Below the pieces are notes generated by a model. It did not search any database, had not been told where the DNA came from, and was given only the letters and a program-made list of their open reading frames with translations. The position numbers and the translations under genes were made by a program. Of a stretch of DNA of 64,000 bases, positions 16,349 through 24,822 are shown in pieces. Origin of the DNA: Atopobium sp. BS2 (GTDB lineage: Bacteria > Actinomycetota > Coriobacteriia > Coriobacteriales > Atopobiaceae); NCBI RefSeq assembly GCF_000565075.1, contig NZ_JDFG01000048.1, forward strand, positions 1 through 64,000. Reading direction: 5' to 3'. Numbering within the stretch: position 1 is the stretch's first letter; each line of letters starts with the position of its first letter.

Positions 16349-17746
16349 ATGTCGTATCAGTTGCCTGAGAATTTCTTCTTTGGTGGGGCAATGTCTGGTC
16401 CACAGACCGAGGGTAAATGGCAAGACGGAGGAAAGCTGCCAAACCTTTGGGACACCTGGTCTAACCTGGACATTCATGCATTCCACAATCGCGTTGGTTC
16501 CTACGCTGGAAATGACTTTACAGAAAGAATGGAAGACGATCTTCAGCTTCTCAAGTCTCTTGGCATGGATTCCATTCGCACTTCTATTCAGTGGAGCCGT
16601 TTGTTGGACATTAACGGCAACCTTAATCCAGAGGGCGAGAAGTACTATCACCACCTTTTTGCTGTTGCTAAGAAGGTTGGTATTGAGATTTTTGTAAACC
16701 TTTACCACTTTGACATGCCTGAATACCTCTTCAATCGCGGTGGCTGGGAGTCTCGTGAGGTTGTTGAGGCATATGCGCATTACGCACGTATTGCGTTTGA
16801 AACGTTTGGAAAAGAGATTCGTTATTGGTTTACCTTTAACGAGCCAATTGTTGAGCCAGAGGTCCGCTACACACTTGGTGGCTGGTACCCCTTTGTTAAG
16901 AATTATTCGCGTGCTCGTGCAGTTCAATATAACATTTCACTTGCTCACGCACTTGGCGTGCGCGAGTATCGCCGTGCAAAAGCAGCAGGTTTTATGCTTG
17001 AGGACTCTCGCATTGGCCTCATCAACTGCTTTGCACCACCATATACCAAAGAGAATCCATCTGAGGCAGATCTTGAGGCGCTACGCATGACCGACGGCGT
17101 CAACATTCGCTGGTGGCTTGACCTGGTAACTAAGGGAGAGCTTCCACAGGATGTCATTGATACGCTGCAGACCCGTGGTGTTGACCTGCCTATTCGTCCT
17201 GAGGACAAACTTATTCTTGCCGACGGCGTTGTGGATTGGCTGGGTTGCAATTATTACCACCCAGAGCGTATTCAAGCTCCTTCCAAAGATACTGACGAGA
17301 ATGGCATTCCAAACTTTGCCGATCCCTATATCTGGCCAGAAGCAGAGATGAATGTATCCCGTGGCTGGGAGATTTACCCACAGGGTCTTTACGACTTTGC
17401 CATGAAGGTTCGCGATGAGTATCCAGAGCTTGAGTGGTTTATTTCCGAGAACGGCATGGGCGTAGAGCGAGAAGATCTTAAGAAAGACGAAAACGGTGTA
17501 ATTCAAGACGATTATCGCGTTGATTTTGTCCGTCGTCATCTTGAGTGGATTGCTCGTGCAATTCAGGACGGCGCAAAATGCCGTGGTTATCACTACTGGG
17601 CCATCATCGATAACTGGTCCTGGGCAAATGCCTTCAAGAACCGTTATGGCTTTGTTGAGGTTGACCTGGAAGATAACTACAACCGTCGTCTTAAGAAATC
17701 AGCTGAGTGGCTTAAGCAAGTTGCCACTACACATATAGTTGACTAG
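16349..17746 (+). CDS. 6-phospho-beta-glucosidase, glycoside hydrolase family 1
   Basis: A 465-residue (beta/alpha)8 GH1 enzyme that hydrolyses phosphorylated beta-glucosides after PTS uptake. The acid/base Glu165 lies in TFNEP and the nucleophile in ISENGMG (about residue 366). The N-terminal FFFGGAMSGPQTEG and C-terminal YWAIIDNWSWANAF...RYGFVEVD match the family. ATG 16349 is chosen over 16343 because AGAAAGG (16336-16342) touches the first ATG but is 6 nt from the second. First gene of a five-gene operon with the PTS components. The exact sugar (cellobiose, salicin or similar) cannot be told. Confidence 0.92.
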   Translation: MSYQLPENFFFGGAMSGPQTEGKWQDGGKLPNLWDTWSNLDIHAFHNRVGSYAGNDFTERMEDDLQLLKSLGMDSIRTSIQWSRLLDINGNLNPEGEKYYHHLFAVAKKVGIEIFVNLYHFDMPEYLFNRGGWESREVVEAYAHYARIAFETFGKEIRYWFTFNEPIVEPEVRYTLGGWYPFVKNYSRARAVQYNISLAHALGVREYRRAKAAGFMLEDSRIGLINCFAPPYTKENPSEADLEALRMTDGVNIRWWLDLVTKGELPQDVIDTLQTRGVDLPIRPEDKLILADGVVDWLGCNYYHPERIQAPSKDTDENGIPNFADPYIWPEAEMNVSRGWEIYPQGLYDFAMKVRDEYPELEWFISENGMGVEREDLKKDENGVIQDDYRVDFVRRHLEWIARAIQDGAKCRGYHYWAIIDNWSWANAFKNRYGFVEVDLEDNYNRRLKKSAEWLKQVATTHIVD

Positions 17747-17769
17747 AAACTCGTGAAAGGAGTTTGTTC

Positions 17770-19209
17770 ATGGCAAAAGATAATGGCCAGGCATCGTTTC
17801 TAGATAAATTTGCAGAAGTTTCTGCAAAAGTAGGTAATCAAGTTCATTTGAGGAGCCTGCGCGATGCATTTGCAACTGTCAGCCCAATTTACATTTTGGC
17901 TGGTATTGCAGTACTGATCAACAACGTTCTGTTCCCACTCATCTTTGCAAATGATCCAGTTACCTTGGCTAATTTCAAGGTTTGGGGCGCAGCAATTGCT
18001 CAGGGCACTCTGAGTTTCTCGGCAGTTATTCTTGCAGGCATTATTGGTTATTGCCTTGCTCGTAACAAGCGTTTTGAAAACGCAATCTCTTGCGTTGTTA
18101 TTGGTATTGCTGCACTTATCATCATGATGCCTCAGAGCATTGTTGCCACTGCAGGTGCTGTTCTTCATGCAGCAAACGCCGCTGATGCAGCAGCTGCAGG
18201 AGTTGCACTTCCTGTGGCTGATGTTGCTAAGCTCCTGCCAACTGGCTATGCAGTTACTGGCGTTGATGTAACTGGTGCTTTCTCCACTTCCTTCACCGGT
18301 ACTAACGGCCTCTTTGGTGCAATCATCATTGGCCTGCTTTCTACCACCATCTTCATTAAGCTCTCCAGCGTTAAGCAGCTGAAGGTCAGCCTTGGTGAGG
18401 GCGTTCCACCGGCGGTTGCAGATTCTTTTAACACCATGATTCCAATGATGTTGACCCTGACCGTCTTTGGTATTGCTTCTGCTCTTCTTGCAGTTTGCGC
18501 TGGTACTGACCTTATGACCATCATTGCAACAAGCATTTCCGCCCCACTGAAGGGCCTCATGAATGCTGGTCCATTTGCAGTCATCATCATCTACACCTTT
18601 GCAAACCTGCTCTTCTGCCTTGGCATTCACCAGTCCACCATCTCTGGTGTTCTGATTGAGCCAATCCTGACCATGCTTATTGTTGATAACATGGCAACCT
18701 TTGCAGCTGGTCAGCCAATTCCTCAGGACCACTACATGAACATGCAGATCATCAACACCTTTGCGCTGATCGGCGGTTCTGGTTGTACTCTGATGCTGCT
18801 TCTTGACACCTTTATCTTCTCTAAGAACAAGGCTTCTAAAGATGTTGCAGCACTTTCTCTTCTCCCAGGTATCTTCAACATCAACGAGCCAGTTATTTAC
18901 GGTTACCCAATCGTCTTTAACCTTCCTTTGATGATTCCATTTGTTCTTGTTCCAGATTTGTTCATCGGCCTAACCTACCTGCTCACCAACCTTGGTTGGA
19001 TTAACCCTTGCGTTGCCATGGTTCCTTGGACCACCCCAGTCTTCCTGAGCGGTTGGCTGGCAACCGGTGGCGACATTCGTGCCGTTATCTGGCAGGTCAT
19101 CGAGGTTCTTCTCGCCATGGCAATTTACCTGCCATTCATGAAGATTTCCGAGCGTGCACAGGCCAAGCAGGCTGAAGCTCTTGCAGAGAACGCTCAGGAT
19201 GCAGAGTAG
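17770..19209 (+). CDS. PTS lactose/cellobiose-family IIC permease
   Basis: Membrane channel of a lactose/cellobiose-family phosphotransferase system, 479 residues with about ten hydrophobic segments. The substrate-binding region reads NINEPVIYGYPIVFNLPLMIPF, typical of this family, and GIHQSTISGVL is also conserved. The ATG at 17770 has AAAGGAG 7 nt upstream. It sits between the 6-phospho-beta-glucosidase and separate IIB and IIA genes, so it imports a beta-glucoside disaccharide with phosphorylation. An inverted GGCGAGAA copy lies at 19109. Confidence 0.93.
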   Translation: MAKDNGQASFLDKFAEVSAKVGNQVHLRSLRDAFATVSPIYILAGIAVLINNVLFPLIFANDPVTLANFKVWGAAIAQGTLSFSAVILAGIIGYCLARNKRFENAISCVVIGIAALIIMMPQSIVATAGAVLHAANAADAAAAGVALPVADVAKLLPTGYAVTGVDVTGAFSTSFTGTNGLFGAIIIGLLSTTIFIKLSSVKQLKVSLGEGVPPAVADSFNTMIPMMLTLTVFGIASALLAVCAGTDLMTIIATSISAPLKGLMNAGPFAVIIIYTFANLLFCLGIHQSTISGVLIEPILTMLIVDNMATFAAGQPIPQDHYMNMQIINTFALIGGSGCTLMLLLDTFIFSKNKASKDVAALSLLPGIFNINEPVIYGYPIVFNLPLMIPFVLVPDLFIGLTYLLTNLGWINPCVAMVPWTTPVFLSGWLATGGDIRAVIWQVIEVLLAMAIYLPFMKISERAQAKQAEALAENAQDAE

Positions 19210-19240
19210 TTTGTAAGCTTATAATCTGAGTATCACTTGA

Positions 19241-19268
19241 AGCCAGCCATCGTATTTGGTGGCTGGCT
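19241..19268 (+). other. Intercistronic hairpin between IIC and IIB
   Basis: AGCCAGCCA (19241-19249) and TGGCTGGCT (19260-19268) are perfect 9-bp arms, ending 17 bp before the IIB start. There is no T-run, so mRNA processing or stability control is more likely than termination. Confidence 0.55.
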
Positions 19269-19285
19269 CATCAAAAGGAGATCAC

Positions 19286-19582
19286 ATGAAAATCTTACTT
19301 GCTTGCAACGCCGGAATGTCCACGAGCCTGCTAGTTCAGAAGCTCCAGAAAGAAGCTGCATCTCGTGGTTTGGATGCAGAGATTATTGCAAATCCTCTTA
19401 ATAAGGCACTTGAGCTCATTGATGGCGCAGACGTCTTTTTGCTTGGACCTCAGATTGCGTATGCAAAGGCAGACGTTGAGGCCGCAGCAGGATCTACTCC
19501 TGTAGCTGTTATTCCTATGGTTGATTACGGCAGGATGAACGCTGCAAAAATTCTTGACGACGCACTGGAGCTTATTAAATAA
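19286..19582 (+). CDS. PTS lactose/cellobiose-family IIB protein
   Basis: A 98-residue cytosolic phosphocarrier. The phosphocysteine loop is at residues 5-14 (LACNAGMSTS, Cys7), exactly as in cellobiose IIB. It passes phosphate from IIA to the sugar bound by IIC. The ATG has AAAGGAGA upstream. The hairpin at 19241-19268 separates it from the IIC gene. Confidence 0.94.
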   Translation: MKILLACNAGMSTSLLVQKLQKEAASRGLDAEIIANPLNKALELIDGADVFLLGPQIAYAKADVEAAAGSTPVAVIPMVDYGRMNAAKILDDALELIK

Positions 19583-19637
19583 GCGGTAAAAGATTTTCTG
19601 AGCTCCCAGGTGCTCAAGAAAAGAGTATGGGGTAAAA

Positions 19638-19973
19638 ATGGATTTAGATGACGGCATGACTGCTACGCAAGAAGCAGCCTTTGAGATTATTGCTACCGTT
19701 GGAACAGCAAAGTCAATGTATATTGGCGCTATCCAGAAGGCAAAAACGGGCGATATTGAAGGCGCGCGTGCAGATATTATTGCTGGTACAGAGATCTTTA
19801 ATGAGGGCCATAGCACGCATCTGAACATGCTGCAGCAGTCCGCAATTGATAACAATAACGTTGAGTTCTCGCTCATCTTGCTCCACGCTGAGGACCAGCT
19901 TATGCAGGCCGAGTCTTTCCGCATTATTGCTGAGGACTTTATTGACGTGTACGAGAAGCTTCTTAACAAGTAG
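19638..19973 (+). CDS. PTS lactose/cellobiose-family IIA protein
   Basis: A 111-residue helical IIA protein. The active His83 lies in LILLHAEDQLM, and the metal/trimer aspartate of the same motif is present. It takes phosphate from HPr and delivers it to the IIB protein. The ribosome site is weak (GGGGT about 7 nt upstream). Standard length for the family. The stop is followed after 2 bp by a GGCGAGAA copy that lies in the ribosome-binding region of the next gene. Confidence 0.93.
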   Translation: MDLDDGMTATQEAAFEIIATVGTAKSMYIGAIQKAKTGDIEGARADIIAGTEIFNEGHSTHLNMLQQSAIDNNNVEFSLILLHAEDQLMQAESFRIIAEDFIDVYEKLLNK

Positions 19974-19987
19974 CTGGCGAGAAAAAC

Positions 19988-20875
19988 ATGTGTGCAGAGA
20001 CGCTTCTTGGTGGCATTGAGTTTGGCGGAACAAAGATTGTTCTTGCCACGGGTACACCAGACGGAAAAATTTGTGAGCGTGAGGTCTTGCCCACAACAGC
20101 GCCAGAGTCTGTTTTGCCAAAGATTGTGGACTGGTTCAAAGCTCGCTCTATTCAGGCTCTAGGTGTTGGCGCATTTGGCCCCACGGGAGTCAATCCTGAC
20201 CTGCCTAGCTACGGAAAGATTCTCTCGACTCCTAAGCAAGGTTGGCGCAACTTCAATCTGTTACAGGCATTGAAGGATGGACTGAACGTCCCTGTTGGAT
20301 ACGACACTGATGTTAATGTAGCTTGTTTAGGAGAAGCAGTTTTTGGCGCAGCTCGCGGCCTTGATAACGTTGTCTACCTGACAGTTGGCACCGGAATTGG
20401 CGCTGGCGTGCTGCTTGAAGGAAAGCTCCAGCACGGCATGCTCCATCCCGAGGCTGGTCATATCCTTGTTGAACGTGAGGCAAACGATTCTTGGCAGCAA
20501 ACTAAGTGTCCCTATCACCAGAACTGCCTTGAGGGGCTGGCATCAGGTCCTGCTATTCAAGAGCGCTGGGGACTTCCAGCTGTTGAGCTTACCGAGAAAG
20601 ACGAGGTATGGGAGCTTGAGGCTGCCTACCTTGCAAAAGCCCTCTCCACATATGTAATGTGCTACTCACCTCAGCGCATTATTTTGGGCGGAGGCGTCAT
20701 GGAGCAGAAGCAACTGTTCCCGCTTATCCAGCAGAAACTTGTTGCGTACCTCAACGGCTACATCAACACTCCAGAGATAGAGGACATACAGAATTATGTT
20801 GTTCCTGGAGGTTGCGAGGGAAACCAGGGCATTCTAGGTGCTTTAGTGCTTGGACAACGTGCACTTGTTGCGTAG
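19988..20875 (+). CDS. ROK-family sugar kinase (fructokinase/glucokinase type)
   Basis: A 295-residue ROK kinase. The N-terminal phosphate-binding motif is GGIEFGGTKIVLA, the catalytic region is GYDTDVNVACLGEA, and GTGIGAGVLLEGKLQHGMLHPEAGH is followed by the zinc-binding CPYHQNCLEGLASGPA. This layout is closest to bacterial ROK fructokinases. It is the last gene of the beta-glucoside operon and probably phosphorylates the free hexose released by the hydrolase. The ATG is preceded only by GGCGAGAAAAAC, which is a weak ribosome site and also a copy of the dispersed word. Confidence 0.88.
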   Translation: MCAETLLGGIEFGGTKIVLATGTPDGKICEREVLPTTAPESVLPKIVDWFKARSIQALGVGAFGPTGVNPDLPSYGKILSTPKQGWRNFNLLQALKDGLNVPVGYDTDVNVACLGEAVFGAARGLDNVVYLTVGTGIGAGVLLEGKLQHGMLHPEAGHILVEREANDSWQQTKCPYHQNCLEGLASGPAIQERWGLPAVELTEKDEVWELEAAYLAKALSTYVMCYSPQRIILGGGVMEQKQLFPLIQQKLVAYLNGYINTPEIEDIQNYVVPGGCEGNQGILGALVLGQRALVA

Positions 20876-20931
20876 GAGTTTGGCAAGAAGAACGACTACC
20901 GTGTAGAACAGCGTTCGCTTTGTAAACAAAT

Positions 20932-20959
20932 GGCGAGAAGATCAATCGGTCTTCTCGCC
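20932..20959. terminator. Inverted GGCGAGAA pair between convergent genes
   Basis: Same 28-nt sequence as 15445-15472, followed by ATATTTGTG. It separates the sugar kinase from the convergent zinc-ribbon gene. Confidence 0.8.
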
Positions 20960-20998
20960 ATATTTGTGTCTTGTGACGTGCGGTTTTTCTAGTCAGCG

Positions 20999-22582
20999 TT
21001 ACTTCCTAGAAAGTGTGTCAGTATTCCAAGTACTGCTCTGAGAGCTGATGGTTACGGTTCTGCCGCCGTTGGTAGAGGAGAGGGTGAACGGCTCGCTTCT
21101 GCCACTGACCTGACCGTTGAAGTTAAGTTCAAGCTTTGACTCGTCACCGGTCCAGGTGCCACGAACCTCTGGCTGACCGCCGATGCGCCAAATGACCGTA
21201 CCGTCCTTCTGGATGACAACCTCCATGGACTTACCGTCAGTGCCGGTGCCGCTGTAAGTGCCAACCCACTTTTGAGCTTTCTTGCGGTCTTCCTCGGATT
21301 TCTTGTCTTTATCCTTCTGCTCTTGCTCTTTTTTGGTCTTCTCGGCCACGCCAGATTTAAGAGTTTCACCCTTCTTTATCTGGTCGGATACGCGAGAGTG
21401 GTATGAATCATAGGTTGAATTGTTGCCTGTGTCGTCGCCCCAGATAACCTTTTCGTGCTCAATATCTCCGAGAAGAGCCTGTAGCTCAACAAGCTTATTT
21501 GCCACAGACTTTTGATCCATAGTATTTGCGGTATCTGTGTCGTTGAAGCTGTTTGCGGTTAACCTGCGCTTGTAGTCGGCCTCAAACCAGTCGCGAATGC
21601 TCTTCTGTCGATCAGAGATTGAGCTATTCAGAACGTTGATTCCTGTATCGTCACTGCCATTAGGCATACGGAACTGTCCATTCTTCTGATCAGTCTGAAT
21701 CTGTTCTTCAATTTCATTGAGTTTCTCGTACTGGTTAAGAAGTTCAACACGACTACTGTCACTGCGAGGATCAACGCCAACGCTCTCAATCTGCTCCTGA
21801 TAGGTTGCAATGCGCTGCTGAACGGCGCTGCGCTTGGCCGCGTCGTCTTGGTGGGACTGAATGACCCAAGCAATGGCCAGTACACCCACAACCAGAACAG
21901 CCGCAAGCAGGCCAAATGCAACTTTGCGGAGTGTGTCCGAGCCGTCCTTGGTTTGCTTGCGCTCAACGGAACTAGGTCCGCTTGAAACAACGGTGAACTG
22001 CGAAGGATCAAAGTGCGAAATAGCAGTTGAATCAACGTCGTCAGAGGTGAAGACGTCGATGCGATCTGGGTCATTAATGAAGGTTGTGGGCTCCTCGGCA
22101 GAAACGTTGGAGTTTGCGATTACGGTAGGGTCTGCGTCAGCATCTGCGTCAGCGTCTGCGACGGCGGTAGTGTCGACGTCAGCAGCATGATCAGCAACAA
22201 CGGTAGGCGCCTCATCTGGGGTGATGTAGGAGTCGTCTGCCGACACCTCTAAGAGTGAGGTTTCTGCGGCAGTTGTGTCTTCGTCATCGACTGGATACTC
22301 TGCCAGGACAGTTGCGTCTGGATCAGTTGCGGTTTCAGATGGCTCATCAGCTTCTGCTGGTGCGATGACCTCGGTGGCTGTGGTGGAGTTGTCGGGTGCG
22401 GTTTCTGGTGCAGGTTCTGTGGACTCGGCGAGCGCATCGGGTTTCTCGACGTTAGCAGCGTCTGCAACGTTAGCGGCGTTTGCAACGTTTGCGGCGTCCG
22501 CGACGTCAGAAAGCTTCTGTCCGCAGTTGGAACAGAACTTTGCGTGCTTGCTAATTTCAGCTCCGCAGTTGGGGCAATTCAT
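20999..22582 (-). CDS. Zinc-ribbon single-pass membrane protein
   Basis: A 527-residue protein that begins with a zinc ribbon (CPNCG at 3-7, CSNCG at 17-21). It continues with ~200 acidic, low-complexity residues containing ADADADAD and NVADAANV-type repeats. One transmembrane helix (VAFGLLAAVLVVGVLAIAWVI) then leads to an outside part with a charged coiled coil (KEQEQKDKDKKSEEDRKK). It ends in a ~75-residue beta-rich domain starting at WVGTYSGTGTDGK. Zinc-ribbon membrane proteins like this are common in Coriobacteriia; the function is unknown. A TTTGGC-17-TACAAT promoter lies upstream (22669-22641). Confidence 0.75.
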   Translation of the reverse strand: MNCPNCGAEISKHAKFCSNCGQKLSDVADAANVANAANVADAANVEKPDALAESTEPAPETAPDNSTTATEVIAPAEADEPSETATDPDATVLAEYPVDDEDTTAAETSLLEVSADDSYITPDEAPTVVADHAADVDTTAVADADADADADPTVIANSNVSAEEPTTFINDPDRIDVFTSDDVDSTAISHFDPSQFTVVSSGPSSVERKQTKDGSDTLRKVAFGLLAAVLVVGVLAIAWVIQSHQDDAAKRSAVQQRIATYQEQIESVGVDPRSDSSRVELLNQYEKLNEIEEQIQTDQKNGQFRMPNGSDDTGINVLNSSISDRQKSIRDWFEADYKRRLTANSFNDTDTANTMDQKSVANKLVELQALLGDIEHEKVIWGDDTGNNSTYDSYHSRVSDQIKKGETLKSGVAEKTKKEQEQKDKDKKSEEDRKKAQKWVGTYSGTGTDGKSMEVVIQKDGTVIWRIGGQPEVRGTWTGDESKLELNFNGQVSGRSEPFTLSSTNGGRTVTISSQSSTWNTDTLSRK

Positions 22583-22640
22583 AGAGTCGCTCCTTAAATC
22601 GCCAGTTAGACTCAGTGGCTTTTAATTACACTGGGTTACT

Positions 22641-22669
22641 ATTGTAGCGTTAACAGGAGAAACGCCAAA
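22641..22669 (-). promoter_or_regulatory. Promoter of the zinc-ribbon gene
   Basis: Minus strand: TTTGGC (22669-22664), a 17-bp spacer, TACAAT (22646-22641). The start codon is ~60 nt downstream. Confidence 0.45.
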
Positions 22670-22748
22670 ATGTTTTTAGTTTTGAGGGCGGCTATGCGCG
22701 TTTAATGACACGCGATGTAGATCCGCTTTGCGTGTTCAGGCCCGCTGT

Positions 22749-23750
22749 TTAGAGCAGAGAAACGCCTGCTTCTGCGCAGCGGTCTTCGGTCTGCTTGTCC
22801 CAGATAGATGCCTGTACCTCTCCGACGTGCGCTTTTTCTAGCAGCAGCATGCAAAGACGGCTTTGGCCAATGCCGCCGCCAATGGTAAAGGGCAGCTCGC
22901 CGTCAATGAGCATCTTGTGGAATGGCAGTTCGAGGCGGTCTTCGCATCCAGCGATTGCCAGCTGTGACTTAAGCGCCTCAGCGTCAACACGAATGCCCAT
23001 GCTGCTAATCTCAATCGCAGAGTCCAAGGTCTCATCCCAGAACAACAGATCACCGTTGAGCGACCAGTCGTCGTAGTCGGGAGACCTGAAGTCGTGAGGC
23101 TGTCCAGAGTTTAGAGCGCCGCCAATACCCACGATAAAGGTGGTTGGATGCTCGCGAACAAACAGATCTTCTCGCTGCTTGGGCGTCTGGGTAGGGTAGA
23201 GGTCCTCAAGCTCCTGCGAGGTCACAAAGGTAACTTCGCGGCTGAGCTGCGTGTTGAGCTGTGGATAGTGCCACTTGAGCTCGTCGAGTGTGCCACAGAT
23301 TGCCTCAACAATGCGGCAAACGGCGTCTTCCAGCGTATCGGTATTGCGCTCGTCCTGCGTGATGATGCGTTCCCAGTCCCACTGGTCCACGTAAATGGAG
23401 TGCAGGTTATCGGGCTGTTCGTCGCGACGGATAGCGTTCATATCGCAGACCAGACCGCGACCAACGGCAAAGTTGTAGCGCCAGAGTGCATAGCGCTTCC
23501 ATTTTGCAAGCGACTGAACTACCTCGGCGTTCTTGCCTACGTTTGGCAGGTCAAAAGCAACCGGATGCTCAACGCCATTGAGGTTGTCATTCATGCCGGT
23601 AAGCGGGTCAACAATCAGCGGAGCAGTGACGCGCGACAGCTTCAGCGCAGCGCACAGCTTGGTCAGAAACACGTTCTTGACCTGCTCAATTGCTTTCTGA
23701 GTATCGTAAAGCGAAAGGCTTGAACGGTAGCCCTCGGGAATCTTGGTCAT
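22749..23750 (-). CDS. asnA: Aspartate-ammonia ligase AsnA
   Basis: Makes asparagine from aspartate, ammonia and ATP. The 333-residue length matches AsnA, and family motifs are clear: SRVTAPLIVDPLTGMNDNLNG, HSIYVDQWDWE, LFWDETLDSAIEISSMGIRVD and GGGIGQSRLCMLLL. The fold is class II aminoacyl-tRNA-synthetase-like. AAGGAGACC precedes the ATG. Transcribed alone on the minus strand. The only GGCGAGAA copy nearby is upstream at 23819, outside the coding region. Confidence 0.96.
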   Translation of the reverse strand: MTKIPEGYRSSLSLYDTQKAIEQVKNVFLTKLCAALKLSRVTAPLIVDPLTGMNDNLNGVEHPVAFDLPNVGKNAEVVQSLAKWKRYALWRYNFAVGRGLVCDMNAIRRDEQPDNLHSIYVDQWDWERIITQDERNTDTLEDAVCRIVEAICGTLDELKWHYPQLNTQLSREVTFVTSQELEDLYPTQTPKQREDLFVREHPTTFIVGIGGALNSGQPHDFRSPDYDDWSLNGDLLFWDETLDSAIEISSMGIRVDAEALKSQLAIAGCEDRLELPFHKMLIDGELPFTIGGGIGQSRLCMLLLEKAHVGEVQASIWDKQTEDRCAEAGVSLL

Positions 23751-23978
23751 GTGGTCTCCTTGGAAGAGAACGCTAAAAAATCGATTGCGCTGATTTTGCC
23801 TTCTTTCTTTAACCCTTTGGCGAGAAACCCGTGTGATTTAACCGTTTTGTCAAAAAGACGAGTGCAGGTCGACTGCAATAGCAAAAATCATGCAGGTTAT
23901 TGTGGGGTTGTGGCTTCAAACCTTGCATCCAAAAAATTATTGAAAGTTTGTATACCTCTCTCAAAGAGGGGAATATAA

Positions 23979-24009
23979 CTATTAAATAGTAATCATTCCT
24001 ATTTAATAG
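23979..24009. promoter_or_regulatory. Fur/PerR-like operator upstream of dps
   Basis: CTATTAAATAG (23979-23989) and CTATTTAATAG (23999-24009) form an inverted pair with a 9-bp spacer; each arm is itself nearly palindromic. The site ends 25 bp before the dps start. The AT-rich symmetry and the target gene suggest an iron- or peroxide-responsive repressor of the Fur family. Confidence 0.55.
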
Positions 24010-24033
24010 GGATCAGATAGAAAGGTTTTACCT

Positions 24034-24465
24034 ATGCTAAACGATAAGCTTAATGTTCTTCTTGCTAACTACGCTGTTGAGGCCCACAAGATTCACAACT
24101 TCCATTGGTACGTCAGCGGCCCTTCTTTCTACAACGTGCACACTGACCTCGACGAGGTTTACGGTGCAATGTATGACCAGCTTGACGAGGTTGCCGAGCT
24201 CATTCTGATGAACGACGGCTCTCCACTGGGCTCCATGGATTCCTTCCTCAAGAACGCAACTCTTTCCGAGGCAGCAGAGGGATTCAAGAATCCCCAGGAG
24301 ATTTACCAGTCCATTCTTGCTGACTACGAGGCAATTCGTGCACTCGCAACAGAGATCAAGAAGGACGCAGACGCTGAGGACAACTTCCTTGTTTCCGCAG
24401 CAATGGACGAGCACATCGCTCTTCTCTCCAAGACCATTTGGATGATTAAGCAGTCCAACAAGTAA
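24034..24465 (+). CDS. dps: Dps-family ferritin-like protein
   Basis: A 143-residue four-helix protein of the Dps/ferritin-like class, which oxidises and stores iron and protects DNA from peroxide. The ferroxidase motif is present: H21-N-F-H24-W, then the 15-residue-spaced HTDLDEVYGAMYDQLDEVAELI. GSPLGSM matches the loop between helices B and C. No lysine-rich N-terminal tail is present, so non-specific DNA binding of the E. coli type is not expected. AAAGG upstream; strong terminator downstream; palindromic operator upstream. Confidence 0.93.
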   Translation: MLNDKLNVLLANYAVEAHKIHNFHWYVSGPSFYNVHTDLDEVYGAMYDQLDEVAELILMNDGSPLGSMDSFLKNATLSEAAEGFKNPQEIYQSILADYEAIRALATEIKKDADAEDNFLVSAAMDEHIALLSKTIWMIKQSNK

Positions 24466-24480
24466 GTTTGGCAAATACCC

Positions 24481-24502
24481 AGCCGGTTCAAACGGCCGGC
24501 TA
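24481..24502. other. GC-rich hairpin downstream of dps
   Basis: AGCCGG and CCGGCT arms lie just past the dps stop. There is no T-run; it precedes the main terminator. Confidence 0.4.
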
Positions 24503-24536
24503 AACCTTGTGTTTCTTTCTTTCCCATATGAACTGA

Positions 24537-24567
24537 AAATGCCGTCGGGCTCCCGGCGGCATTTTTT
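24537..24567 (+). terminator. Rho-independent terminator of dps
   Basis: AAATGCCG (24537-24544) pairs with CGGCATTT (24557-24564), with six T in the 3' arm and tail. The 24568-24822 stretch behind it is AT-rich and has no gene. Confidence 0.8.
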
Positions 24568-24752
24568 GTGGCTACCCGCTCTACTATCACATTGTCATTT
24601 CTGCGTCCGCACATATTTCTAAGCATGAAGACAACAGATTAATAGAAATGCTGCTTACCTGACCTGAAATCAGCGTAAAAGAAGGCCGCTATAAACGATT
24701 TTCTTTTTGATTGGGCGAATTAGATGAGCACCTCGTAGTGGCAATAGACTTA

Positions 24753-24772
24753 GTGTCCATTTTGATGGACAC
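24753..24772. other. Perfect hairpin upstream of orphan gene
   Basis: GTGTCCAT and ATGGACAC are perfect arms around TTTG, 51 bp before the start of the unknown gene. Could be an operator or a leader hairpin. Confidence 0.4.
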
Positions 24773-24822
24773 ATAAAATCTTATGAGTATCTAGATTTGT
24801 TGCAACAGAGAAAGGAGTTGTA